Of a stretch of 64,000 bases of DNA, positions 11,775 through 21,867 are shown in pieces. The stretch's first letter is position 1. Each line of letters opens with the position of its first letter. The DNA is from Tenodera sinensis. Taxonomy: Eukaryota > Arthropoda > Insecta > Mantodea > Mantidae. Made by a program: the position numbers and the translations under genes. The notes beneath the pieces are model-generated. The model was not told where the DNA came from, did no database searches, and worked only from the letters and a program-made list of their open reading frames with translations. The stretch lies in contig CM060967.1 in NCBI GenBank assembly GCA_030765045.1, positions 167,103,751 to 167,167,750 of the forward strand, given 5' to 3'.

Positions 11775-11965
11775 TAAGGACTGCGCCGTGGTCGAGCGGT
11801 TAGGCCACTCGCCTTACACCTAGGCAGCCCGGGTTCGATCACAGGGACCAGCATGTGGTATTCGTAATGGACGAAGCGGCGTCTGGGCGGGTTTTCTTCG
11901 GGTTCTTCGGTTTCCCTCACCACTCATTCCCCCAATAGCTCCATAATCACCGGAACCTCAGCTGA
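11775..11965 (+). mobile_element. SINE-1, with intact-looking A and B boxes
   Basis: This is the best-preserved head of the family. GTGGTCGAGCGGTTAGGCC holds an A box (TGGTCGAGCGG) and CCCGGGTTCGATCAC holds a B box, about 40 bases apart as in a Leu/Ser-like tRNA. The body GGTATTCGTAATGGACGAAG and TCTGGGCGGGTTTTCTTCGG matches 10121-10331 and 51235-51362. The 3' tail is lost after about 11965. Confidence 0.85.
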
Positions 11966-12524
11966 TGGACTTCTTGGCGACTTAGTTCCAAGGAAAATTG
12001 ATTGCACTGACTTTAAATGATTTTACTTAACAGGAATTTTACTTCCTAACAATTTCTTCTTGTGACAACATTTTAACTCTTACTTTTTATATTATACATT
12101 TATTTTGACACATGGAAATTATTTACTGCAGTTATTTATCTACATTCCTATCATTTTTTCATAAAATTACTAATCTTACTAGTCAGTAATTCCGGTATCT
12201 ACATTAAAATTGTTTGTTATACTTCATCGCTCAAGCCTTCTCCCCCAGTTTTTCCTGTACTTTGAGTTGACACTTTTACTAAAAAGCCAATATCGCTGTA
12301 TCTTAGGGAGTAAGGATGCATATTTGCTAGAAGTTCTTCCAGTTTTATTTTCCGAGCTTGCGACCAGGGAGAGCTCTAACGGCTGTTTCATGTCACGGCC
12401 GTCTTTTAATAATTTCTACAAAGAAGAGTAACATGCAGAGTATGGATCTAATATTCTATCTCTGGAAACGAGGACGAAAATGTACATTTTAACCAAGTCT
12501 TCTATCTTTTCCCGGGACCGGGAA

Positions 12525-12612
12525 AACTTCCCCATAGTTGTGAGCGCTCGCATAAGATATACCTTAAAAGTTTTTCGTCTTCGCTCTGGTTTCGATTCCC
12601 GGTTATTGTAAA
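12525..12612 (+). repeat. tRNA-like SINE head relic
   Basis: GGTTTCGATTCCCGG at about 12587 resembles a pol III B box, and TGTGAGCGCTCGC about 50 bases upstream may be a decayed A box. No downstream SINE body is recognised and it does not fold into a good tRNA by eye. Confidence 0.35.
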
Positions 12613-13018
12613 CCAGACTTTAAACGCGTGTAGCTTTCAAAGCGATGTGGTAACAGTCTACCCAATTGCAAATTCGCTATTAAATCCCAAACGATTAAAA
12701 TCGATCAAACCATTTTCTCTCTCTCGCGTGCAGTACAGTGCGGGAGTAGTTGAATTGTGATTATTAGAGAGAACATTAACATACAAATGGGTGATTTACT
12801 CAGCGATTACATTTAAATTCATGTGCACACATTTGCATTTCTGAATTGTTGTGAAATAAGCCCCGTGTTATTTTGTATATTGAGGTTATGGGGAAACCTA
12901 AATGTTTGTTTACTGTTGCATACAATTGCATATTTCACACTTCTCATACAAAAGTGTTTTTTCTGGAGTGAGATAGCAACTGGTTGTTTCTCCCAAAATG
13001 ATTAAGGTCGATATAGCG

Positions 13019-13619
13019 GGTGGAAGGGAAGTCCGTACATTAATTTAAACCAGCGATAGATCTCGATATTTGGAATATTTTATATCTTACGTTTTTGTCT
13101 CTGACCATCTCCTGCAGAGATATTTTAGTTTTGTCGAAAACAAGTTGGCAACACTGCAGATTGTGTGAGCGTCACTTTCAATAGCTTAGCACATAAACAC
13201 CCTTCACCTCTCCTAAAACATTACACCACCCTGCAAGCGACCGAAGTGTTCATATGCAGAAACTAGTTCAATTCCATGACCAACCTCAACGCAACGTTGT
13301 CGTGTTACTTCACCTCTCAAAACGTTGCTCGGAGTATTCCTTCAATTCTTCTAAGTGATTGATTATTTTGAAAACCTGTGTGATGTCTCATAATTACTAC
13401 CGGAGCTATGTCAGAAATAAGTTACTCTACGCATCTTACAGGTAACAAACTTGGATCTTCGTACATTCTTGTAGAATTAAGCTTCCAATTTGGAACAAAA
13501 ACAATTTTTTTTCTTTTCGAAATCGGTTGATCAAAGAAGAAAATGTCAGACTTTTTTGTGTGTAATGCTTCTATTAAGCACATAATTATTAGAAGGAATG
13601 CAATAACTTCCCTTCCACC
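13019..13619 (+). mobile_element. MITE B, copy 2
   Basis: This copy has the clearest termini: GGTGGAAGGGAAGT at the left and ACTTCCCTTCCACC at the right, a perfect 14-bp inverted repeat. The interior is the reverse complement of 5274-5907. No transposase frame is present. No convincing flanking duplication was found by eye. Confidence 0.8.
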
Positions 13620-14257
13620 ATGTAGGTATAGACTTTAGAAAATGTTGCTTCATTTTCAGTTGGTACACACATTTGTGCTATCCAACAGGAAGTTCGTTTG
13701 CTAGTTTCTCGCTTGTTGAAACGTTTTAGGGTGCTCATGAACTATTTTGGTTTGTATCTAGTGCAATAAACACACTCCACAGCGAATGATGGAGTGCAGA
13801 GAACAGTAAATGCAAGAATTGTATTGAAATTACAGATTTCCCCAATTCCCCAGGATTTGCGCGAGATCACTTTCTTTGTGCTTATTGTTGTGAAAGGTCA
13901 CGTGCCAGTGAGTCAGCTATGTCATTCACACAATACAGTGCAGTTCTGGCCTGCCATCAGCTACAACCTAATTACCGCCGCAGCTGCAGCGCAGTTCCCA
14001 GGGATTTATCCCCAACAGAGGCGCTGCCAGTCATGACGTCAGTGGATCCATCATCACCACAACTATCAAGGCATATCGCATGAGATGCTAATTTTGAGAA
14101 GTGATTCGCTGGCTTAATATTACTACTTGGCAACGCCATGAGGCGTAAACTGCCGAGTTGTCGTACAAACACGGCAAGACAGTGCATGTACACTGTTCGG
14201 TTGTAATCCTATCTTCAGGACAGCAACGTGTCATATCGGCAGGCGCGAGAAATGCGT
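13620..14257. other. Unassigned DNA
   Basis: Open frames of 70-80 codons on both strands have no recognisable motif and are not shared with other repeats. I see nothing else here. Confidence 0.3.
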
Positions 14258-14399
14258 TTTATCATTAGGGCTAGGAAGTTCATGCATTTGCAAGTTTTTT
14301 CATATGGGTTAAAAATGTATGCTCTTACATTATGTGCACGAATTATGGAATTTTCAGTTATTTGGACATGATTTTATGATGCATATAACTGCATATTTT

Positions 14400-14640
14400 C
14401 TTGATTTTTGATAAATGCATAATATTTCAATGTTATAGCCCCTATATTGCATATTTTAATGCTTTTTATGGGCTTTTATTATTTTTTTCTATCTGATATT
14501 TTTCACATTGGTAGTACTACACATGATGATGCAACTCACGAATATTTCAATATTATTGCCCCTGTATTGCATATTTTAATGATTTTTATGCTTTAAATTT
14601 TTTTCATCTGTATGATATTTTTCATATTGGTAGCATTTCT
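14400..14640 (+). repeat. Tandem duplication in hAT subterminal region
   Basis: A unit of roughly 130 bases is present twice in direct orientation. Both units contain ATATTTCAAT, GCATATTTTAATG and CTGATATTTTTCACATTGGTAG or close variants. Subterminal repeats are often transposase binding sites in hAT elements; that role is inferred. Confidence 0.65.
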
Positions 14641-14679
14641 GAGACAATGATTCTCTCTCATTGGTAGATAGATTTGTGT

Positions 14680-15340
14680 CCAGTACAAAGAGAATTTTTG
14701 TTAAATCTCCTAAAAGAGTTATGTTGTTTAAATCAACAGCACCTCCTGCACCAGTGTTAACTTGATGGGAAACATGGGTCGATGCAATACTGAGCACACA
14801 GAAATATCGAAGAGGTTGTTAATTCATTGGACTCGAAAGATGCTTCATCAATAGAAACTGCAAAATATTGTCAGGCACTAGGTTAAAAGAGGATCTTAGT
14901 TTCAAATCTGCTAATTTTTCTTTCTTACCAACAGCCATAACGACATTGGAAGCTGTAGGATCTCCTTTGCATGAATCACTTACTGTCTTTGAAAAAACAA
15001 TACGTGATCTAAGTTCGGTTCCTGGTAGCATAGGACAAAAAGTGAAAGAGAAAGTGAATTATGTAATTTCAAAAAATTCTAGTTATAAACAGATGCGCGG
15101 TATTCGAGACATCCTCGAAATATCTGTCACACCAAGAGACTTGACTCTCTCTGTGAAGCAGTTAACATCATTTAAATATGCCCAGATAACATTGTGACGT
15201 AGAGAAGTTTTTCACGTTACAAAAGTGTTTTGCGAGACAACAGAGGATGTTTTACAGTTGAAAACTTGTGCAAAGTGTTGGTTGTGAACTGCAATTTAGC
15301 AGTTAATACTAGCAGCAGGACCACCTCTGCTTCAACGTCT
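14680..15340 (+). pseudogene. hAT transposase C-terminal region, frameshifted
   Basis: Translated pieces in shifting frames follow the order of a hAT transposase C-terminal half. RVMLFKSTAPPAPVLT is followed by a WGTW-type remnant (WETWVDAI), then by an open stretch at 14868-15197 with LTVFEKTIRDLSSVPGSIGQ and KVKEKVNYVISKNSSY, then FKYAQIT. After a stop and frame change it continues as RSFSRYKSVLRDNR and ENLCKVLVVNCNLAV, the end of the dimerisation domain. Family knowledge: this domain normally reads FKYAPxTSxDVERSFS. The N-terminal zinc finger and the first catalytic residues are absent. In-frame stops and at least three frame changes make it non-functional. The TIRs and target duplication around it agree with the assignment. 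Confidence 0.8.
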
Positions 15341-15516
15341 AAGGAATAAGGTAACTTTATTTATTATTTATACTAACTCGTCTTGTCCACTGCAAAGGGA
15401 TATTGTTTTAATTAAATACTGCATATTTCTCGGCATATTTTCAAGTTTTTAAGAGCATATTTGCATGCATATTTCAGTGTTTTTTAGGGCATGAATTTCC
15501 GAGCCCTATTTATCAC

Positions 15517-16660
15517 TGACTATACCCCAAATTACTATTATTTCCTATCCTAATAAACAAGATAAGACGCGATCACAGCGCTCGACAGCCAAGGTCAATA
15601 CGCCTCGTCACTTTGCCTACATTGGGTAGACAACCTTGTTGTCATAAATCTGAAAATTATTGGACTCGAAGCAAAGCTTTAGTTTTAAATATTTCTGCCA
15701 AATATAGCTGGAAATTCAGGTTAGCCAACTTCTACTCCCTACATTCATTCATCAATGCTTTTACCGCCCTTCTGCATGGAAGCATGCTTTCAGAAAAAAA
15801 TGTGGGTTACAACCCTTTTGCCCACAGGTATTCCTTTATCGGGTCATTTTTGCACACTCACTGATAGTTGCTCTTTCATTGGAACTATGTTTTTGTAAGG
15901 CGAATATTGATTGCGCGTGTTTACCGCCAGTTCAAACGTAAACGTATCCGTTTGCTAATTTCCTAAATTAACAGTGTGTGCTGTTTATATATTTTCGCTC
16001 CCATAGGTTTAATCGTTAGGGATTCCGACGCCCTTTTCCTACCTAATTGATTTGTTTTATTACTAAATGGTATATTCACACAAAGAGTACTCTTGGGGCG
16101 ACTAAACTGATTTTGCAGCATTGTCTGGTGACGTGGTACAACAGAGGTAATTAAAACAATTTACCTCCGTTTACCTCTCAGTTTGCCTCTGAATACAATT
16201 GTTTGTGTCATTAGCACTTTATGCTTCATTATATACCTTTCCCATATCATTTCATTCATAGATATGTTTTTGTGATGTACCTTTTTTGTCAAACATTAAA
16301 ACAGTCAAAATAAATATGAGAAGAGTGCAATTAATTGTAATCCAGGTATGAGTAATATATAACAATATTAATTGAAAAAAAGGGAAAATAATTATTTTAC
16401 CTTCTCTACTACAGTTCACCAGCTCATATTCCCCGGTCGGAATGCAGCCAGCTAATACGTTAGTAAACAATTCCAGATAAACAGCGATATATGAAGCAGG
16501 AGTCGTGCTTATCGATAGTAGTGTCAATCTTGGAATGCGTATTCACGCTAGATTAAAGCAAAGAGGTCGCTCAAAATAGCGGAATTTAAATGTTATTTGC
16601 AGTTCATGCAGAATATTTAGCATATAAAACGTAAACGATGTTTCCAACTACCCAGTCTTT
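15517..16660. other. Unassigned DNA
   Basis: No window repeat, RNA gene or coding motif was recognised. Open frames of 80-90 codons on either strand lack recognisable motifs. Confidence 0.3.
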
Positions 16661-16664
16661 GTCC

Positions 16665-17211
16665 CACTGATCATTTTCTACATTTTATATTTTGTGATTA
16701 CTCATTTTTATGCAGATGATCTAGCAATTATTTTCTATGACAAAACTGAACACATTAAGACGTAGACTACACACAGTAACGTCAATAGTTAACAATTGGT
16801 GTAATGCCAACATTGGAAAAACTACTGACATTAAGTATAAATTTCATACTCGATGTTTTGGAAGCTCCATACATTTTTTTAGGTATTTATATTAACTCAG
16901 ACCTTGGATGGTCAACACATATTAATCATATTTAAAAAAGTTACAACAGGAATTTTTATGCTGAGACTTTTAAGTCATAGCGTAACTAAGGATGTGCTGA
17001 TGAAAGTGTATTATGCTCATATTTATTCGCATGATAATTTTGGTTTGCTTTTCTGGGAGAATCACTCTTTGGCAACCAAGAACTTGGTACTACAAAAAGG
17101 GCTGTTAAATTAATTTGTGTACCTATTTTAGCTCTGCCATCGATCAATGTACTGACCTGTCTCCATTATGTGAAGGGAAAGTTTAGCAGTTTTAGTTTGC
17201 TCGAATATACA
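16665..17211 (+). pseudogene. LINE reverse transcriptase relic (C-terminal half)
   Basis: The catalytic motif FYADDLAIIFY is at 16706-16738. After stops, FLGIYINSDLGWSTHINHI (16877-16935) corresponds to the thumb motif of Jockey/CR1-like reverse transcriptases. A frame shift leads to GIFMLRLLSHSVTKDVLMKV and YYAHIYSHDNFGLLFWENHS, then LVLQK and, in another frame, AVKLICVPILALPSINVLTC up to HYVKG. This order is the canonical C-terminal part of ORF2 in non-LTR retrotransposons. The fingers and endonuclease are missing and several stops are present, so it is dead. It stops exactly where a Penelope-type segment begins (about 17212), which is not a normal LINE structure. Confidence 0.85.
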
Positions 17212-17214
17212 TAA

Positions 17215-17693
17215 TTATGCATAAAAAAGCTACTACTTTCAAACATCAAAGATGCTATTCCACCTAACAAAAAATCTGGCATATACCAAATTGAATGCAG
17301 TGATTGTAATGAAATATACGAGATAAGAAAAACCAAAAGAAATTTAGAAATTAGATCCAAGAAACACGTTAGTAACATCAAGAGTAAACAATCAGAAAAA
17401 TCAGCAGTTACGTTTCACTTTTGGACAAAAAATCATGACAAAGCTAGAACCGAAACTTCTCAAACACAACCGGAAAACAAGAACTGTCTACATGGGAACA
17501 AATCTTCATTTTAAAAAATAGAAACCGAGTATTTAATTTCGACATTCCTCAGAACGATATTTTCAGCAAGTGCCTTGAACCGTTATCAGAAGAAACAAGA
17601 AGCATTGCCATCCGCACCATGAAACACCATGGAAACCCAGTTATTGTCAATGATTTGTCATTAAATCTATTAGATACTAAACAGAACCACTAA
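17215..17693 (+). pseudogene. Penelope-like element GIY-YIG endonuclease relic
   Basis: The frame at 17215-17514 gives KSGIYQIECSDCNEIY, then RKTKRNLEIRSKKHVSNIKS and AVTFHFWTKNHD. This matches the GIY-YIG endonuclease domain that ends Penelope-like retroelement proteins: GIY, a CxxC pair (CSDC), a degenerate YIG position (YEI), the R of the TxRxxxxR segment and a terminal H. A frame change near 17480 continues as WEQIFILKNRNRVFNFDIPQ to MKHHGNPVIVNDL, with a stop at 17691-17693, as expected for the PLE C-terminus. The reverse transcriptase that should precede it is missing; instead a LINE fragment abuts it. Loss of the G in YIG and the frameshift suggest it is inactive. Confidence 0.85.
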
Positions 17694-17705
17694 ACATTTT
17701 AAACT

Positions 17706-17760
17706 ATGCAAAGGCTGATGATGCCACAATGATGTTCTATTTTGAGAAGCAGATCTTGGA
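17706..17760 (+). other. CTGATGA stem-loop-like remnant after PLE ORF
   Basis: Thirteen to twenty bases after the PLE stop codon, GGCTGATGATGCCACAATG has the CTGATGA box seen in hammerhead ribozymes. The following stem and GAAA box are not preserved. Some Penelope-like elements are known to carry hammerhead motifs, so this may be a decayed one. Confidence 0.3.
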
Positions 17761-18186
17761 TATAATTGGATTTAAGATATTAATAATCTCATTACGATGT
17801 GAAAGTCAGAGTTCATCGCACTGTTAGTAAATTACCACGATCCAACATGCAGCGTTAGCTTCACAGACTAGCCTCTTTATCCTGTATTTTCTAATCCCCA
17901 AATCCCTCTGCTGTTGCCAATATTTCCATGTGAATCCATTGGTTTTCCATATCGGCCTGGAGCTTGTAATCGGAAGTGAAAGATGAAAGGAAGGCAGCAA
18001 GCGGAGGGGATAACCTCACTCTTCACATAATGCACCATATACCATCTGCTGCTGCTGGTATTAGCTTGGCTTGTGCACGCGCATTTTATCACCAGATAAA
18101 CATTACGACGGGCCAAGTCTTCATTGTGTTGTAAATTTAAAAATATACGAAAAAGAAAACAAATATCCACACACAATCGACCCACA
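17761..18186. other. Unassigned DNA
   Basis: A minus-strand open frame of about 100 codons at 17877-18185 shows no recognisable motif. No repeat shared with the window was seen. Confidence 0.3.
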
Positions 18187-18680
18187 TAAAATCTGATGTG
18201 TTACATTCACATGACTTTCCTTATCGTTTATTTCATATAGCTTCTAAAATCGGATATTGTTTAGTTTAGCTTACGCGATGACTTGGTCAGAATTTCGGCA
18301 AAGTCCTACTCGGCAGTGTGTACAGTAAATAATTTCGGACTTAGAATCTGGCTGGCAAGTGGAAAGTGAGCTAAACTAAACAAGAGCCCTAAAATCTATT
18401 CTTAGAAAAGCTTATTTTTCTGTCTACCTACTTCAAGTTATCAAGATAATCCTTTTCAGAAGGTTTCATTGCACTGTGCGAATATATACGCAGCAGCTGA
18501 CGTAATTTGACACAATAGAGCCGCTATGCAGATGTCAAATATTGCTGACCCTTGCTTCGGTGCTGAAATACACGAAATAATTCGAAGGAAACACATAATA
18601 CAACAGGAAGCATGTTTGGAATAATTTTGAAAAATGTTGTATTGAACGAAATTATAAATTAAGAGCAGATACTCCAACTT
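18187..18680 (+). mobile_element. Family A2 repeat, 5' part, interrupted by a MITE
   Basis: It begins AAAATCTGATGTGTTACATT and CACATGACTTTC, like family A but with TTACATTC for TTGCACTC. After removing the insert at 18252-18388 the text reads on as CTTCTAAAATCTATTCTTAG, parallel to the copies at 24005 and 53370. The 3' end is diffuse. Confidence 0.6.
18252..18388. mobile_element. 137-bp MITE with 23-bp TIRs and perfect 8-bp TSD
   Basis: The left end GGATATTGTTTAGTTTAGCT and the reverse complement of the right end (GGCTCTTGTTTAGTTTAGCT) match at 20 of 23 positions. CTAAAATC is duplicated perfectly at 18244-18251 and 18389-18396. An 8-bp duplication points to hAT-type mobilisation. It sits inside a family A2 copy, so it is younger than that copy. 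Confidence 0.85.
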
Positions 18681-18997
18681 CTGACATTACCAACAAGTTA
18701 AAAAATTGGAGCATCAACATAACCTAATAGGCCGTGCCAATAGACGCCGTTGTATGTATACAACACCCAAAGAGCTCAATAAACAACCATTATTTTCTAT
18801 TTGTAGGCAAGCATTAGTCCACACAAGCATGTTATCTTTGGACATCTCATCCGTCAAACATTAACTGGAAATTATTTGAAATCTACGCAAAAGTCAAACT
18901 CTGCAATATCAACCAGAAATGCGAGGCCAAATTAAGTCGAAAGCTACATTACATATAGACGATCGATTTTTAGATATATACAGATAAATAAATATGC

Positions 18998-19440
18998 ACT
19001 ATTAGCTGAAATACCCGGCGTCGCCCGTGGTTTGGCCATTTTATCCCTGCAGCTTTTAGACTTATATTGGAGATTATAAAGAACCAAAAATAAACAAAAT
19101 AAATAAATAAAAACACCGGGAAAACATTATGCAAAATCACTGCTGGACTCCAAATATCATAGAAAGAAAACCAAGTAGAGAAAGCTGTGTGAAGGTTAGA
19201 TGTTGCATTTTTATGTCAATAATATAGAAAATTGTATGAATTCTTTGTAATATAGGAAGTAGAGAAAGAAAATGTGATTGTATTTCGTAAAAGAAGAGTA
19301 GAGAAAATCGTGTGAATATGTGGCATTTCTATTTCAGTCATAGAAAATAGTATGAACTGTTCTGTTAAACGATAAGTAGGGGAGGATATGTGAATGAATT
19401 ACGTAAAGGAAACGCGAGTAGAGAAAACTATGAATGTTAC
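18998..19440 (+). repeat. Repeat D, copy 1
   Basis: It starts at TTAGCTGAAATACCCGGCGT and continues through ATTTTATCCCTGCAG and an A-rich AATAAATAAATAAAAACACC block. It ends in several spaced copies of AGTAGAGAAA(G) followed by TGTGA. A second copy at 36020-37215 is split by a family A insertion. The AGTAGAGAAAG.TGTGAA word is shared with family A ends. Confidence 0.6.
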
Positions 19441-19584
19441 ACTGTATAGTAAAATTGATAGCACACAAACCTTCTCCATGAAAATATACATATACGTACC
19501 GAATTCCGAGGTGATTGGGATTGGTCAAAACTAAAATGTTCCTTTACACATATGTAAGTCCGGAAACAAATAAGTGTAGAGATA

Positions 19585-19944
19585 GGAGTAATTTTATAAA
19601 AATGTGCAACGTATACATATTTCCGATGGATTTGGCATACATCAATGTGTTTAACTGTCCCCATAGCCAGAAACCCAATGGATTGAGGTCCGGCGAACTG
19701 GAGACCATGTTGCTGGACCACCTCGATCAATCCATCGTCCATTAAATGTTTGGTTTAAGTATTGTACGATGCTTAGAAAATGGAGTGGTGCCCCGTCATG
19801 CATAAAGGACATGGGTCGTCTTTCTGCAAGCACAACATCCTCTAAAAGCACGCGTAACTCATCACGCAGGAATCCATGACACACAGCACCTGTTGATCTG
19901 TTCGGGAAAATGTATGGTCCTAGAAGTCTGTTGCAGGACAACAT
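19585..19944 (-). pseudogene. Mariner/Tc1-like transposase relic
   Basis: The minus frame from 19944 reads LLGPYIFPNRSTGAVCHGFL, then RDELRVLLEDV and FMHDGAPLHF (19803-19774), the second catalytic Asp region of IS630-Tc1-mariner transposases, then a GRWIDRGGPATW segment. A one-base frame change gives SPDLNPLGFWLWGQLN (about 19698-19651), the motif carrying the third acidic residue. The N-terminal helix-turn-helix domains and the first Asp are missing and the frame is broken, so it is a dead 5'-truncated fragment. No terminal inverted repeats were found. Confidence 0.85.
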
Positions 19945-20164
19945 CTGTCAGATTCTATATAATTGCTTCATGAACAAAATGTAACACGCCTCAATAAGTC
20001 CCTCTGGTTACTAGTTTTAACAGATAAATTCCTAACCGCTCGTGGGATTACCTACATATAAGACAGTAGACATATTTTTGCCTTCCTTATGTAATTTGGG
20101 TTGCATATTCCAACAAAGTGGACGGCGATTTTTAACACGTGTCTAGCGACAAGCTTTTTAAAAG

Positions 20165-20505
20165 ATCTGCCTTCCGTATCCTCTGCTTTACAAAAATATT
20201 GTAACGAAGGCATTTCTGCAAACTTCTACGTGGCATTTTTATCAAAACTGTTAGAGGACCTTTTGAGAGAATAAAAAAGAACTTTTATCTAAAGGGGAGT
20301 TTGAGACGGGGAGAAAATCTTCATACCGTCTCTTTGAAAAACGCTCATTTTAAATACAAAGTTTGCTATTTATCGTTTGGTTTTTTAGTTATCTGTTTAC
20401 CACACATGAGCCCCTTTCTAAAATATTTGGGGGGTATTTCCTTCCGGCGAATTTCTGGGTGGAATGGAGTACTCCTCTGTGAAATCCGTATGTAGCCGAG
20501 GTTAT
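20165..20505 (+). mobile_element. Family A relic, 3' part
   Basis: It is a diverged 3' half with GGCATTTTTATCAAAACTGT, CGTTTGGTTTTTTAGTTAT, TTTCTAAAATATTTGGGGGG and TTTCTGGGTGGAATGGAGTA as landmarks. The terminal AGTAGAGAAAG is lost. Confidence 0.6.
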
Positions 20506-20719
20506 GCTATATTGAAGCTTCCAGCCATGACCTGCATAATGTTAACAATAGAGAGCACCATGGGAGGTTTGTGAATCCATATTATTGGCGGGTATGTCAT
20601 TCTGGAATTGATGATTGTGTCATTACAACAATGGAATGGTCTCAGTGGGGCGGGGGAGGGTTGCTGCCAGCTGTGTATCTCTCTCGCACAGCCCCTTTGA
20701 GGATTTGCCCCCACCACAA

Positions 20720-20742
20720 TAGAGCCCCCCCCCCCCCCTTCC
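20720..20742. repeat. Poly(C) tract region
   Basis: A run of cytosines lies in a GC-richer stretch (20640-20830) whose open frames on both strands have no recognisable motif. Confidence 0.7.
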
Positions 20743-20934
20743 CCATTCACATTGGTTCCGTTAACATCAGCGCAGCGACAGACCTCCGCGAGCTTTTCTT
20801 GGCCCAGATCAACAGCGAGTGTACCATTTACTATACTCATATTGTATTTTATTTGTGCTGATTACACACGAGCACTGCAAATCCCATAGATATATCCACC
20901 AATTACAATTAAACTAAATCGATAGTTTCAAAGC

Positions 20935-21525
20935 AATTGCTCCATTCTAAACTACCCTTTACATGGAAAATTTTTCGAAAATTGATTTTCTTGCAAATGG
21001 CTGACGATATTGATTAAAATGCCATGTGTTTGAGATATTTTTATGACAAATGAAATGTTTATCTTGAATTTTCTGGTTATACCCCTGTAGTCGTATTTAA
21101 TCTGGACGACTTTTGCATAACTGGTAAACCGTTAGAGACAGACCAAATCTTAGTATACAAAAAATGTTCTTGCTAAAATACAAAATTTATGTCTAAATAA
21201 AATGTTTTATAGAGTAAACCATTTCGAAGATTGTAATTGTGAGTTTTGGGAAACATTAACATATAACAAATTGAAAAACGATGTTCCATTTGACAGAAAT
21301 AAGGTTAAACGTGCAAAGAGAACGGAATCTCAAAGCTTTAAAAGATTTGACTATCGCTGAAAGTCTAGTTTATTCATATATTCCCTTGCTTCTACAAGGA
21401 AATAAGCAAGGGAAGTAAGCAATAAGGTAATTTGTATAAATGTTTATCTCAACTAACACGAAGAATATGTAAGAATGGTTAGTACCAGAGTAGAGAAAGC
21501 CATGTGAGTGCAACAGATTTTTTTA
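20935..21525 (-). mobile_element. Family A repeat, 5' two thirds, minus strand
   Basis: It spans from the AAACTACCCTTTACATGGAAA block to TAGAGAAAGCCATGTGAGTG and CAACAGATTTTTT. The copy lacks the microsatellite-bearing 3' part. Confidence 0.8.
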
Positions 21526-21662
21526 TTTCTGCTTTGATCTGTCCAAGGATCTAGTAATTTTATTCTCATGTACTATTCTATTGTGGCAAAGAAACAACGG
21601 CGAGATTTGGTGATCTGTGAATTCAAAATATGAAAGAAGCAGTACAAGATCCTATGCCACCT

Positions 21663-21867
21663 AACACAAAATGTGATTTACACTCGCATGACTTTCTCTA
21701 CTCGCTCTTGTACAAACTATTCTTAAAAACGTGTTCTTCTATCTACTCACATTCTTCGAGATAAGCATTTGTAGAAATGCTATTACTACATATTCAGTTA
21801 TAGGTACAACGGGAATAGGATAGTAGATGAAGTAGATAGTAGATGTAGTAGAGAAAGTAAAGAAGTA
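21663..21867 (+). mobile_element. Family A mini-element (internal deletion)
   Basis: This copy keeps both ends, TGTGATTTACACTCGCATGA then CTTTCTCTACTCG at the start and GTAGTAGAGAAAGTAAAG at the finish, in only about 205 bases. Roughly 650 bases of the middle are absent. That is the structure of a MITE derived by internal deletion and supports the inverted 12-mers as true functional ends. Confidence 0.7.

Larger units (their letters stand above)
14266..15508 (+). mobile_element. hAT-type DNA transposon relic with TIRs and 8-bp TSD
   Basis: The element begins TAGGGCTAGGAAGTTCATGC and ends GGGCATGAATTTCCGAGCCCTA, which are inverted repeats. TTTATCAT (14258-14265) and TTTATCAC (15509-15516) flank it, a 7/8 match in the 8-bp size of hAT target duplications. 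Inside are an AT-rich subterminal region and the C-terminal part of a decayed transposase (14680-15340). The length of 1,243 bp is well below that of an autonomous hAT element, so it is an internally deleted, defective copy. Confidence 0.85.
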
